From Streptomyces sp. DG1A-41 (lineage in GTDB: Bacteria; Actinomycetota; Actinomycetes; Streptomycetales; Streptomycetaceae): a stretch of DNA of 64,000 nucleotides. The translations under genes were made by a program, and so were the position numbers. The notes below the pieces were generated by a model. It made no database searches and was not told where the DNA came from. It was given only the letters and a program-made list of their open reading frames with translations. Positions 52,763-60,344 of the stretch are shown piece after piece (position 1 is the first letter of the stretch; the number at the start of each line of letters is the position of its first letter). The stretch covers positions 6,161,001 to 6,225,000 of the forward strand of contig NZ_CP146350.1 in NCBI RefSeq assembly GCF_037055355.1. Direction: 5' to 3'.

Positions 52763-53785
52763 GTGAGATCCATATGGAACGGCGCCATCTCCTTCGGCCT
52801 GGTCAGCATTCCGATCAAGCTGGTGAACGCCACCGAGAGCCACTCGATCTCCTTCCGCCAGATCCACACCGAGGACGGCGGCCGCATCCGCTACCGCAAG
52901 TTCTGCGAGCTGGAGGACCGCGAGGTCACCCAGGGGGAGATCGGCAAGGGCTACGAGGACGCGGATGGCTCGATCATCCCGATCACCGACGAGGACCTGT
53001 CCAGCCTGCCGATCCCGACGGCCAAGACGATCGAGATCGTCGCCTTCGTCCCGGCCGACCGGATCGATCCGCTCCAGATGGACGCGGCGTACTACCTCCA
53101 GGCGAGCGGCGCCCCGGCGGCGAAGCCGTACACCCTGCTGCGGGAGGCGCTCAAGCGCAGCAACAAGGTGGCGATCGCCAAGTTCGCCCTGCGCGGCCGG
53201 GAACGCCTGGGCATGCTCCGGGTGGTCGGCGACGCCATCGCCATGCACGGCCTGCTGTGGCCGGACGAGGTCCGCGCCCCCGAGGGCGTGGCGCCCGACA
53301 CGAACGTCACGGTCCGGGACAAGGAGCTGGACCTGGCCGACGCCCTGATGGAGACCCTGGGCGAGGTCGACCTGGCGGACCTGCGCGACGAGTACCGCGA
53401 GGCGGTGGAGGAGGTCATCGCCGCGAAGGCCGCCGGCGAGGCCCTGCCCCAGGCCCCCGAGCCGGCCGCGGGCGGCAAGGTCCTCGACCTCATGGCCGCC
53501 TTGGAGAACAGTGTCCGCGCGGCACGCGAGTCCCGGGGCGAGGAGGCCGGCGAGCATGCCGAGGTCAAGTCGCTCCCGCAGCGCAAGACGGCCCGCGCGG
53601 CGCCCAAGGAGACCGGGGGCAAGAAGTCGGCGTCCACCGCGAAGAAGACGGCGGCCAAGAAGACCACGGCATCCGCGAAGAAGTCGACCGCGAAGTCCGG
53701 CCAGGGCGCGAAGAAGACCGCGTCGAAGAGCACCGCGAAGAAGACGCCCGCGAAGAAGTCGGCCTCCCGCAAGCGCTCAGCCTGA
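52763..53785 (+). CDS. ku: Ku DNA end-binding protein
   Basis: The 340-residue homodimeric Ku starts IWNGAISFGLVSIPIKLVNA, has the bridge region MDAAYYLQA and ALKRSNKVAIAKFALRGRE, and a minimal C-terminal domain at 240-260. A basic tail of about 70 residues rich in KKTAAKK repeats follows, as in mycobacterial long-tail Ku, promoting DNA threading and LigD contact. GTG at 52763 follows GGAAGGG. Divergent from ligD. Confidence 0.95.
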   Translation: MRSIWNGAISFGLVSIPIKLVNATESHSISFRQIHTEDGGRIRYRKFCELEDREVTQGEIGKGYEDADGSIIPITDEDLSSLPIPTAKTIEIVAFVPADRIDPLQMDAAYYLQASGAPAAKPYTLLREALKRSNKVAIAKFALRGRERLGMLRVVGDAIAMHGLLWPDEVRAPEGVAPDTNVTVRDKELDLADALMETLGEVDLADLRDEYREAVEEVIAAKAAGEALPQAPEPAAGGKVLDLMAALENSVRAARESRGEEAGEHAEVKSLPQRKTARAAPKETGGKKSASTAKKTAAKKTTASAKKSTAKSGQGAKKTASKSTAKKTPAKKSASRKRSA

Positions 53786-53846
53786 ACCGCGGCCTCCTTC
53801 GCCGCACCGGCCGGCGAGTCCGGAAGCCCGCCGGCCGCCGCACCGC

Positions 53847-55655
53847 TCACGGCGCGTACGTGATGTCCGGCCGGGGCGGCCCGGCCATGCCCGCTCCGAG
53901 GAAGTAGTCGACGTGGTGGGACTGCATGTAGCCCTTGAACGTCATGGCGTTCCGGTAGGCGGGGTTGTGGGCCAGGGTGTACAGCCGGTGGGCCGTCGGC
54001 TGGTTCGTCGTGAAGACGATCAGCTCGTCGTAGGACGCGTTGGTGTACACGGCCTCCTCGCGCCAGTCGCCGAAGAGGTCGCCGACGAGGGTGGGACCGC
54101 CCTGGGCGGCCTTGACCGCGCCGTGGTTCCAGGTGCTGACCAGCCGGGGCAGGCTGCCGCTCGGCGTCGGACGGGCCGGGTCCCACTTCTCGATCTTGCC
54201 GTCGTTGAGCAGTTCCATGGTGAGGTCCCCGTCCCACCACAGGCCCAGCTGCGGCCAGGGACGCAGTGAGGTGTCCGGCTCGGCGAGCCGGTTGGTGGCC
54301 GCGTTGTAGAGGCCGGAGAAGGACCAGACCTCCATGCCGGTCAAGCGCGGGTCGACGTCACCCGCCATGCCGCGTCCGACGTCGGCCGGACCACCGCCGT
54401 GCCGCCAGATCACGTTGCCGTTCGCGGCGTCGTAGTAGTACTCGAGCAGACCGCTCGGGTTGTTCTGCTGCACGCCGTAGCCCTCCAGGCCCGGGCGGCT
54501 CGGGTCCATGTCGGCGATGTGGAAGCGGTCGCCGTGGACGATGCCCTTCGGCCCCATCGAGTAGCGCAGCGAGCCGTTGCCGCCCAGCACGAACCCGATC
54601 TCGGCGACCTCGTCCGTTCCGTCGCCGTCGACGTCGACGGCGCGCGTGTTGTGCCCGTCGGGCGCGTCCTGGCCGCCGCGCTGCCACGTCCACTGGCGGT
54701 CCAGCGAGTCGCCGTCGAACTTCCAGGCGCCCATCATCAGGTTGAAGGCCCCGTTGCCCTGCCGGTTCTTCATGTAGGCGACCAGGCTCGGCGTGGTGCC
54801 GTTGAGATACGCCACTCCGAGGCGCGCGGCCATCGGGCCGTCCGCGAGATACGTCGTGGGTACGGCGGACCAGTTGCGGAGTGCTCCGGTCCGGCCGTCG
54901 AGCACGGCCATGAACTGCCGCGCGTCGTTCTCGTGCGTCCAGGTCGTCCCGTCGCCGAACCGGACCCCGTCGGCGATCCGCAGGGCGACCTCCGCACGGC
55001 CGTCGCTGTCGAAGTCGTAGACCGTGACGCCGTCCCAGTGGCCGACGTCGATCGCGGACGATCCCGGCTCGATGTTGTCCTGGTTCCGGCTGTTCGGGCC
55101 CAGGTCGACCTGCCAGAGGAAGTCGCCGTCACCGGTGTACGCCTCCAGCTTCTGCGGGGAGGTCTGCCGGTCGACGACATAGTCGTATTCGCCGTCGCCG
55201 TCGAGGTCGCCGACCCAGACGAACTTCACCGCACCGCCGGGCCGTAACGGCACGCGCACCACGGGCTCCACGGCATGGCCGGCCGACAGCGTGAAGGCGT
55301 CGCTGGGCGCCTGCTCCCGGCCGCCGACGACCGGGGCCACGCGGTAGCTGTTGGAGCGCGTGAGATCGGCCGTGGAGTCGGTGTAGTTCGTCCCGCCGGT
55401 CAGCACACCGGAGTTGAGCTTCACGTACGCGCCACCGGCCGTGGACCGGTACACGTTGAACCCGATGCCCTCCGGGTCGAGCCCCAGCAGCCGCCAGGAG
55501 ACCAGGACCTGGGTGCTGCTGGAGCGCACGGCCACGACGCCGCGGCCGAGGTTCTCCATCACGCGCACGGCCTTCACCGTCGGGGCGGGGCTCGACGCGG
55601 CGACGGTGAGTGTGGCGCAGACGGCCAGGACTGTGGCGGTGATCCTCATGCGCAT
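53847..55655 (-). CDS. Secreted rhamnogalacturonan lyase (PL11)
   Basis: The 602-residue product has a signal peptide (ITATVLAVCATLTVAASSPA), an N-terminal FN3-like segment, and the eight-bladed beta-propeller of PL11 with repeated calcium loops such as DLDGDGEYDYVV, YDFDSDGRAEVALRIADG and DVDGDGTDEVAEIG. It cleaves the rhamnogalacturonan-I backbone of pectin by beta-elimination. No CBM is fused. ATG at 55655 follows GAAGGAGA. A CGGTT-A-AACCG operator lies 55 bases upstream, suggesting control by a LacI-type repressor encoded elsewhere. Confidence 0.92.
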   Translation of the reverse strand: MRMRITATVLAVCATLTVAASSPAPTVKAVRVMENLGRGVVAVRSSSTQVLVSWRLLGLDPEGIGFNVYRSTAGGAYVKLNSGVLTGGTNYTDSTADLTRSNSYRVAPVVGGREQAPSDAFTLSAGHAVEPVVRVPLRPGGAVKFVWVGDLDGDGEYDYVVDRQTSPQKLEAYTGDGDFLWQVDLGPNSRNQDNIEPGSSAIDVGHWDGVTVYDFDSDGRAEVALRIADGVRFGDGTTWTHENDARQFMAVLDGRTGALRNWSAVPTTYLADGPMAARLGVAYLNGTTPSLVAYMKNRQGNGAFNLMMGAWKFDGDSLDRQWTWQRGGQDAPDGHNTRAVDVDGDGTDEVAEIGFVLGGNGSLRYSMGPKGIVHGDRFHIADMDPSRPGLEGYGVQQNNPSGLLEYYYDAANGNVIWRHGGGPADVGRGMAGDVDPRLTGMEVWSFSGLYNAATNRLAEPDTSLRPWPQLGLWWDGDLTMELLNDGKIEKWDPARPTPSGSLPRLVSTWNHGAVKAAQGGPTLVGDLFGDWREEAVYTNASYDELIVFTTNQPTAHRLYTLAHNPAYRNAMTFKGYMQSHHVDYFLGAGMAGPPRPDITYAP

Positions 55656-55709
55656 GACAAGTCCGTCTCCTTCGGGTTGACCGCGTCGATCGAGGGCCGG
55701 AAGCCCCGG

Positions 55710-55720
55710 CGGTTAAACCG
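55710..55720. promoter_or_regulatory. CGGTT-A-AACCG operator upstream of the pectin lyase
   Basis: A perfect 11-base inverted repeat with central A lies 55 bases before the lyase start. Short CG/AT-centred dyads of this sort are typical of LacI-family targets at polysaccharide-utilisation genes of Streptomyces. The regulator is not in this window. Confidence 0.45.
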
Positions 55721-55826
55721 TTTTCACAGCTGCGATGGAAGCACCGCGCTGAGTACCCGTCAATACTGGCGGAGCGACGCGACGGCCGACCGGAAACGCT
55801 TGCAGGCGGCGGGAATCCGTGGACGC

Positions 55827-56396
55827 TCAGTGGTGCTCGGAGACGAGTACCGCGCGAGTTCCGGGCTCCAGTGCCTGAAAGACGTGCGGGACATCGGCCG
55901 GATAGCAGATGTAGTCGCCCGGGGAGAGTTCCACCGGCTCGTCGGCGATGCCCACCAGCGCCCGGCCCGCGCTGATCACGACGTGCTCGACGACTCCGGG
56001 CGGGTGCGGCGCCGAGGAGCGCTGCGGCCCGGGCTCGGCGGCGACGCTGTAGACGTCCCGTCGGGCTCCGGGCGGGGAGGCGGCGAGAAGCGTGGCCCGG
56101 TATTCGCTCTGCTCGGACCCGACGGCGGGCCCTTCTCCCGCCCGGATCACCTGCACCGGCGGCCGCGACACGGCCACAAGCCGCGAGAAGGGGATCTCCA
56201 GGGCCACGCAGAGCGCCCACAGCGTCTCCAGGCTCGGATTCCCGGTGCCCGACTCCAGCTGGGAGAGCGTGGACTTGGCGAGCCCGGCCCGGCGCGCGAC
56301 CTCGGTGAGGGACAGCCCGGCCCGGACGCGTTCCGTCCGCAGTGAGGCGGCGATCGCGTCGATCGGTGGCTTGGGGGCGGGGCCGGCGTCGGACAT
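55827..56396 (-). CDS. XRE-family regulator with C-terminal cupin
   Basis: The product has 189 residues: HTH at about 18-72 (LRTERVRAGLSLTEVARRAG, LAKSTLSQLESGTGNPSLET) and a cupin at 110-189 (VVEHVVISAGRALVG, LSPGDYICYPADVPHVF) that would bind the effector. Such regulators often control amino-acid or polyamine transport. It is divergent from azlCD, and an 18-bp palindrome lies between, so the repressor-transporter link is likely. Confidence 0.9.
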   Translation of the reverse strand: MSDAGPAPKPPIDAIAASLRTERVRAGLSLTEVARRAGLAKSTLSQLESGTGNPSLETLWALCVALEIPFSRLVAVSRPPVQVIRAGEGPAVGSEQSEYRATLLAASPPGARRDVYSVAAEPGPQRSSAPHPPGVVEHVVISAGRALVGIADEPVELSPGDYICYPADVPHVFQALEPGTRAVLVSEHH

Positions 56397-56420
56397 GAGG
56401 TGTTTGCTCCAGCGGTCGCT

Positions 56421-56438
56421 TGTTCGTCTTGACGAACA
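56421..56438. promoter_or_regulatory. 18-bp palindrome TGTTCGTC-TT-GACGAACA between the XRE-cupin gene and azlC
   Basis: Perfect 8-bp arms with a 2-base centre lie 25 bases from the regulator start and 28 from the azlC start. A second, shorter dyad GAACA-N10-TGTTC (56434-56453) overlaps it. Position and symmetry identify this as the likely operator of the XRE-cupin repressor for both genes. Confidence 0.78.
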
Positions 56439-56465
56439 TCATAGCTGGTGTTCAGTATAAAAATC

Positions 56466-57314
56466 ATGCGTTCGTTCTGGAGGACTCGGGCTGGCCGAAC
56501 ACCGGATGGTGGAGCACCAGATGGTGGAGCACCGGACGGTGGAGCACCAGATGGTGGAGCACCGGACGGTGGAGCACCAGATGGTGGAGCACCGGACGGT
56601 GGAGCACCAGATGGTCGAGTACCGGATGGCCGAGCACGCGATGGTCGAGCACCGGGTGGTCCGCTGCTCCGCGACATCGCGCTGGTCTGCCTGGCGGTAG
56701 GGGTGGTCGGCCTGTCGTACGGTGCCGTCGCGGTCACATCCGGGTTCGCCTGGTGGTTCCCGGTCGTGATGGGGGTGCTCGTCCTCGCCGCCTCGTCCGA
56801 GTTCCTGTTCGTCGGGATCATCGCCGCCGGGGGCAGCCCGATCGCCGCGCTGCTGGCCGGGCTGCTCGTCAACGCGCGCCATCTGCCGTTCGGCCTGGCG
56901 GTACCCGACGTCCTCGGGCGGGGCTGGCGCGCAGTGCTCGGCACGCATCTCATGAACGACGAGACGGTCGTCTTCGCCCTCGCCCAGGACGAGCCGGAGC
57001 GCAAGCGGGCCGCGTACTGGCTCTGCGGCCTGGGCATCCTGATCTGCTGGCCCGCAGGCGCCGCGCTGGGCGCACTGCTCGGCAGCGTCGTGCGGGACAC
57101 CGATGCCCTCGGCCTGGACGCCATGTTCCCCGCGGTGATACTGGCGCTGATCCTGCCCGCGCTGAAGGACAGGCCCCTGCGGCGCACGGCACTGGCCGCC
57201 GCGGGCCTGGCCCTGACCGTCACCCCGTTCCTGCCGGCGGGCCTGCCGGTCCTGCTGGCCCTGGCCGCCCTGCCCCTGTTCGTCGTCGGGGCGAGGAAAG
57301 GGGCCGCGCGATGA
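56466..57314 (+). CDS. azlC: AzlC family branched-chain amino-acid exporter subunit with N-terminal repeat
   Basis: The 282-residue product has a C-terminal 220 residues forming the AzlC fold (six to seven helices; SSEFLFVGIIAAGGSPIAAL, LLVNARHLPFGLAV, THLMNDETVVFAL). Before it comes a PDGGA pentapeptide repeat about ten units long that no typical AzlC has. ATG at 56466 lies just after TATAAAAATC and without a ribosome site, so it may be leaderless; GTG at 56448 is in frame. Forms a two-gene operon with azlD (ATGA overlap). Confidence 0.85.
   Translation: MRSFWRTRAGRTPDGGAPDGGAPDGGAPDGGAPDGGAPDGGAPDGGAPDGRVPDGRARDGRAPGGPLLRDIALVCLAVGVVGLSYGAVAVTSGFAWWFPVVMGVLVLAASSEFLFVGIIAAGGSPIAALLAGLLVNARHLPFGLAVPDVLGRGWRAVLGTHLMNDETVVFALAQDEPERKRAAYWLCGLGILICWPAGAALGALLGSVVRDTDALGLDAMFPAVILALILPALKDRPLRRTALAAAGLALTVTPFLPAGLPVLLALAALPLFVVGARKGAAR
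56502..56651 (+). repeat. In-frame 15-bp minisatellite in azlC (ten units)
   Basis: Ten consecutive 15-bp units encode (P/R)(D)G(G/R)(A/V). Units 2-7 alternate between CCAGATGGTGGAGCA and CCGGACGGTGGAGCA, giving a perfect 30-bp period three times; the last three units are diverged. The unit length keeps the reading frame when copies are gained or lost. Confidence 0.9.
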
Positions 57315-57640
57315 GCGACGACGCTCCCATACCGCTGCCGGTGGCGATGCTCGCCCTGGCGGCCGGCACCTTCCTGCTCCGTCTCTCCGGACCAGCCCTG
57401 CGTGCCAGGTTCACTTTCCCGGAGCGCGCCGAAAAGCTGCTGGAGGTCTCGGCGGTCCTCCTGCTCGCCGCCCTGGCGGCCACGTCCGCCCTCACCGAGG
57501 ACCACGCCTTCACCGGCCCCGCCCGACCGCTCGGGGTCCTGACCGGCGGAGTGCTCGCCTGGCGCAGGGCCCCGTTCCTCGTCGTCGTACTGGCGTCGGC
57601 GACCACGACGGCACTGCTGCGACTGGCGGGGGTTCCGTGA
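57311..57640 (+). CDS. azlD: AzlD family branched-chain amino-acid exporter subunit
   Basis: The 109-residue product has three or four helices, with the AzlD pattern MLALAAGTFLLRLSGPAL and VLTGGVLAWRRAPFLVVVL. It partners AzlC to export branched-chain or related amino acids and analogues. ATG at 57311 overlaps the azlC stop by four bases. Confidence 0.9.
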   Translation: MSDDAPIPLPVAMLALAAGTFLLRLSGPALRARFTFPERAEKLLEVSAVLLLAALAATSALTEDHAFTGPARPLGVLTGGVLAWRRAPFLVVVLASATTTALLRLAGVP

Positions 57641-57713
57641 CACCACCGGTGGCTCAAGAGCCGCCTGACGGACATGCCACGCTCATGCCCCCGCCCCGCC
57701 GGGTCCCGAGGCC

Positions 57714-58216
57714 TCAGGCCACGCGCCGCCCCTCCGGCTTGGATTCGCCCTCTTCTTCCTCCTCCTCGTCCGGCAGGTGGACATCGTCGACGGCGATGTT
57801 GACCTCGACGACCTCCAGCCCGGTCATCCGCTCCACCGCGTTGATGACGTTGGTCCGGATGTCCGCGGCGGTGTCGGCGATGGCGGCGCCGTACTCGACG
57901 ACCACGTCGAGATCGACGGCGGCCTGACGCTCACCGACCTCCACCTTCACGCCCTGGGTGACCCCAGTGCCCCCGCCGGGCACGCGCTGGCGCACGGCCC
58001 CGAAGGCCCTGGTCATCCCTCCGCCGAGGTTGTGCACCTCCGGGATCTCCCGGGCCGCCATGCCCGCGATCTTCGCCACGACCACGTCCGCGATCGCGGT
58101 GCTTCCCCGTGCCTCCGGGGAGCGGTGCTGTCTCCCTTGCGACCCTGCGGGGCCGGGCCCCCGTCCTGCCTTTCCGTCCCGGTAGCGGTGTTTCTGCGCT
58201 GTGTGGTCTCCGTCAT
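57714..58216 (-). CDS. Asp23/Gls24 envelope-stress protein, apparent frameshift
   Basis: The Asp23 core reads ADVVVAKIAGMAAREIPEVH, VKVEVGERQAAVDLDVVVEYG and TGLEVVEVNIAVDDVHLPDE, with an acidic tail. No start exists in this frame. The neighbouring frame offers ATG at 58216 (after GAGGTGA) with the usual disordered N-terminus (MTETTQRRNTATGTERQ). Adding one C to the C4 run (58117-58120 on the given strand) fuses them into one protein of about 167 residues. The family sits at the membrane under envelope stress. It is likely functional, with the lesion being an error. Confidence 0.75.
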
Positions 58217-58322
58217 GACCGTCACCTCGATGATCGGTGCGGGGTATGAGCAGCGTCGTTCCTATCTACCGTAGAACAACGGTGCGTATGGGGCGAAAGT
58301 GCTGAAACCTCCCGGCGGACGC

Positions 58323-58919
58323 TCACCGCAACAGGCGGTCGACCTGGCGCTGGAGGACGGCCGACGCCGACTCCGGGGAGTGATGCCCCGCGAGGACGTG
58401 GACGGTGAGGCCGTCGGCCACGGCGAGGAGCGTGTGTGCCTCCTGGGCGGCGTCGAGGTGCTGCGGGATCTCCTGGGTGTCCTGGCCGTAGCGGATGATC
58501 CACACGATGAGGTCGTGGAGCTTGCCGTACGTCTCGAGCAGGACGGCGGCGAGCCTCTCGCTGGCGGGAGCATGACTGACGAAGGCCAGCCACACGCGCG
58601 CCTGGGTCCTCGACCCCTCGTCCAGCAGGGCGAGTTCGGCCAGCGTGTGCGACAGCAGGGTGGAGGCGGCCTGTGGGGTGGAGGTCGCGGCGATGCGCTG
58701 GTTGGCGCGCTCGCTGACGCGTTGTGAGATGTGCTCCAGCGCGAAGAGCAGCATGTCCTCCTTGCTGCGGAAGCATCGCTGCACGGCACCCATGGACACA
58801 TCCGCCTCGGCGGCGACGTCCCGGAGGCTGACGGCCTCCATCCCGGAACGCGCGATCAGAGCGCACACCGCCTCCGCGATCCGCAGCCGCCGCTCCTCGT
58901 AGTCCACCTGCTTGGGCAC
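58323..58919 (-). CDS. TetR family transcriptional regulator
   Basis: The product has 198 residues. HTH: RRLRIAEAVCALIARSGMEA, then VAAEADVSMGAVQRCFRSKEDML. The C-terminal domain resembles BetI-like TetR_C_6 proteins. ATG at 58919 faces a small membrane-protein gene, and two GATGC-N4-GCATC dyads lie between, so control of both genes is likely. Confidence 0.9.
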   Translation of the reverse strand: MPKQVDYEERRLRIAEAVCALIARSGMEAVSLRDVAAEADVSMGAVQRCFRSKEDMLLFALEHISQRVSERANQRIAATSTPQAASTLLSHTLAELALLDEGSRTQARVWLAFVSHAPASERLAAVLLETYGKLHDLIVWIIRYGQDTQEIPQHLDAAQEAHTLLAVADGLTVHVLAGHHSPESASAVLQRQVDRLLR

Positions 58920-58949
58920 GCGCCGCTCCTCGCTCGCTCTCCCGGTTCC

Positions 58950-59001
58950 GATGCACTTGCATCATATCCGCCGGCCCTGCACGATGTGATGCGACCGCAT
59001 C
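58950..59001. promoter_or_regulatory. Pair of GATGC-N4-GCATC operators
   Basis: Perfect 14-base dyads GATGCACTTGCATC (58950-58963) and GATGCGACCGCATC (58988-59001) have centres 38 bp apart, between the divergent starts 58919 and 59030. Probable sites for the adjacent TetR protein. Confidence 0.78.
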
Positions 59002-59029
59002 GAAAAGAACCGCCGGAGGGGACCCCGCC

Positions 59030-59293
59030 ATGCCAAAACAGCAGCTCAAGAATTCGGACACCCACTCAGGCCAGGGCCTGCTCTGGCTGTTCGGCGCCCT
59101 CCTGGTCATCCAGGGCTTCGGCTCCGCCATCACAGAGGCCGGCTGGAACACGAGCTTCGGCGTCGCAGGCCTCCTGCGGGCAGCCCACGTCCCCGAATGG
59201 GGCGCCCTCCTGGTCGGCTGCGCGGGCACGGCCTTGCTGGCGACGGCGGCACGCCGCCACTGCACGAAGAGCCGGGCTCGTCGACGTCCTTGA
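59030..59293 (+). CDS. Small two-helix membrane protein
   Basis: The 87-residue product has helices WLFGALLVIQGFGSAITEA and WGALLVGCAGTALLATAA and a basic C-terminus. ATG at 59030 follows CGGAGGGGAC. It is probably the only target gene of the divergent TetR regulator, which shares its start MPKQ with this product. No known family was recognised. Confidence 0.75.
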   Translation: MPKQQLKNSDTHSGQGLLWLFGALLVIQGFGSAITEAGWNTSFGVAGLLRAAHVPEWGALLVGCAGTALLATAARRHCTKSRARRRP

Positions 59294-59468
59294 GCGGTCC
59301 GACGAGCGCCGCCGTCTGCCGCACGGATGACCTCGGTCCTCGAAGTAGCGGTTATGGCGGGTTGGGAATCACCGGTTACCGGATCGGAGGGAGAGTCACG
59401 GAGGAGATGTTCAGTGCGGCGCCGTGGAACGGTGCGTTCGGCACGGCGCCGTACCGGACTCGGCGGCC

Positions 59469-59630
59469 GCAGTCGAGATCGACGAGTCCTGGCGGCACCT
59501 CGAGACCGCGGGCATGCTGGGCGCCTGGGCGGTGCTCGGCCTGCTCGTGGCGCCGGTCGTGCTGCGGCGAAGGGCACACCGGGAGTCCGGCTCGGGCGCA
59601 GCGGCGCCAACGACCCGCCGGGTTCAGTGT
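59469..59630 (+). pseudogene. Possible C-terminal remnant of an ABC-2 type permease
   Basis: In one frame VEIDESWRHLETAGMLGAWA continues as VLGLLVAPVVLRRRAHRES. This resembles the last helix and RRMARRES tail of ABC-2 drug-efflux permeases, which are common partners of TetR genes. No start and no stop of its own are present; the frame runs into the antisense TetR gene. The rest of 59294-59623 holds no other credible gene. Confidence 0.4.
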
Positions 59631-60235
59631 CCCGGTCGGACGCCGAGGAGCCGGTGCAGTGCGCGGCGGGCGCGGTCGGGGGCGGAGTGGTCGTGCTGGA
59701 GCTGGAGGAAGTGGTTGAGGGCCAGCATGATGCCGGCCAGCTCGTAGACCAACTGGTCGGCGTCCGTGTCCGGTGGCAGGTCTCCGGCGGCGACCGCGGT
59801 CCGGACCTGGACGCGCAGGTCGCGCTGCCACACCGCGTTCATGCCGGCGACGGCATCGCGCACCGGCCCGCTCCGCCCGTCGAACTCCGCCGACGCCGCG
59901 GTGAAGAAGCAGCCGCCCGGCAGCACGTCCCGCTCCAGATACGACACCCACGCCTCGCACAGGGCGCGCAGACGCGGCAGCCCGGGCGGCGCCTCGCCCA
60001 CGCGCTGCGGCACCTCCCGTGCGAACAACTCCGCCGCGGCGTCGACCACCGCGAGCTGGAGGCTCTCCTTCGTGCCGAAGTGGCCGAGCACGCCGGCCTT
60101 GCTCATCCCCAGCTCGGTCGCGAGTCGGCCGATCGTCAGCCCCTCCAGCCCTTCCACCGAGGCGATCGCCACACTGCGGTCGACGATGCGCTGCCGGGTG
60201 CGGCGCGCCTCGACGACGGAATTCCGGGGGCTCAT
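59624..60235 (-). CDS. TetR family transcriptional regulator
   Basis: The product has 203 residues. HTH: RRTRQRIVDRSVAIASVEGL, then LATELGMSKAGVLGHFGTKESL. The C-terminus resembles the TetR_C group controlling fatty-acid and efflux genes (PGGCFFTAASAEFDGRSGPV). ATG at 60235 starts MSPRNSVVEA. Divergent from the FabH-PlsC pair, which it may regulate. Confidence 0.9.
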   Translation of the reverse strand: MSPRNSVVEARRTRQRIVDRSVAIASVEGLEGLTIGRLATELGMSKAGVLGHFGTKESLQLAVVDAAAELFAREVPQRVGEAPPGLPRLRALCEAWVSYLERDVLPGGCFFTAASAEFDGRSGPVRDAVAGMNAVWQRDLRVQVRTAVAAGDLPPDTDADQLVYELAGIMLALNHFLQLQHDHSAPDRARRALHRLLGVRPGH

Positions 60236-60344
60236 GGGAGCCAATGTTAGTCGCACATCACCCTTTAGCTTCCGAACGATCGGTTGTTATATTGCCCCCG
60301 GCCTGCCGGACCTGCCGTGCAGCCTGACCGAGCGGAGAGCCCTC

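Noticed and set aside
53511..54269. 252-residue Arg/Pro-rich frame over the end of ku
   Set aside because: It is the +1 shadow of the lysine-rich Ku tail and then antisense to the pectin lyase.
56502..56651. CRISPR-like array at the 15-bp repeats
   Set aside because: Units abut without spacers and are in frame with azlC; there are no cas genes nearby. It is a minisatellite.
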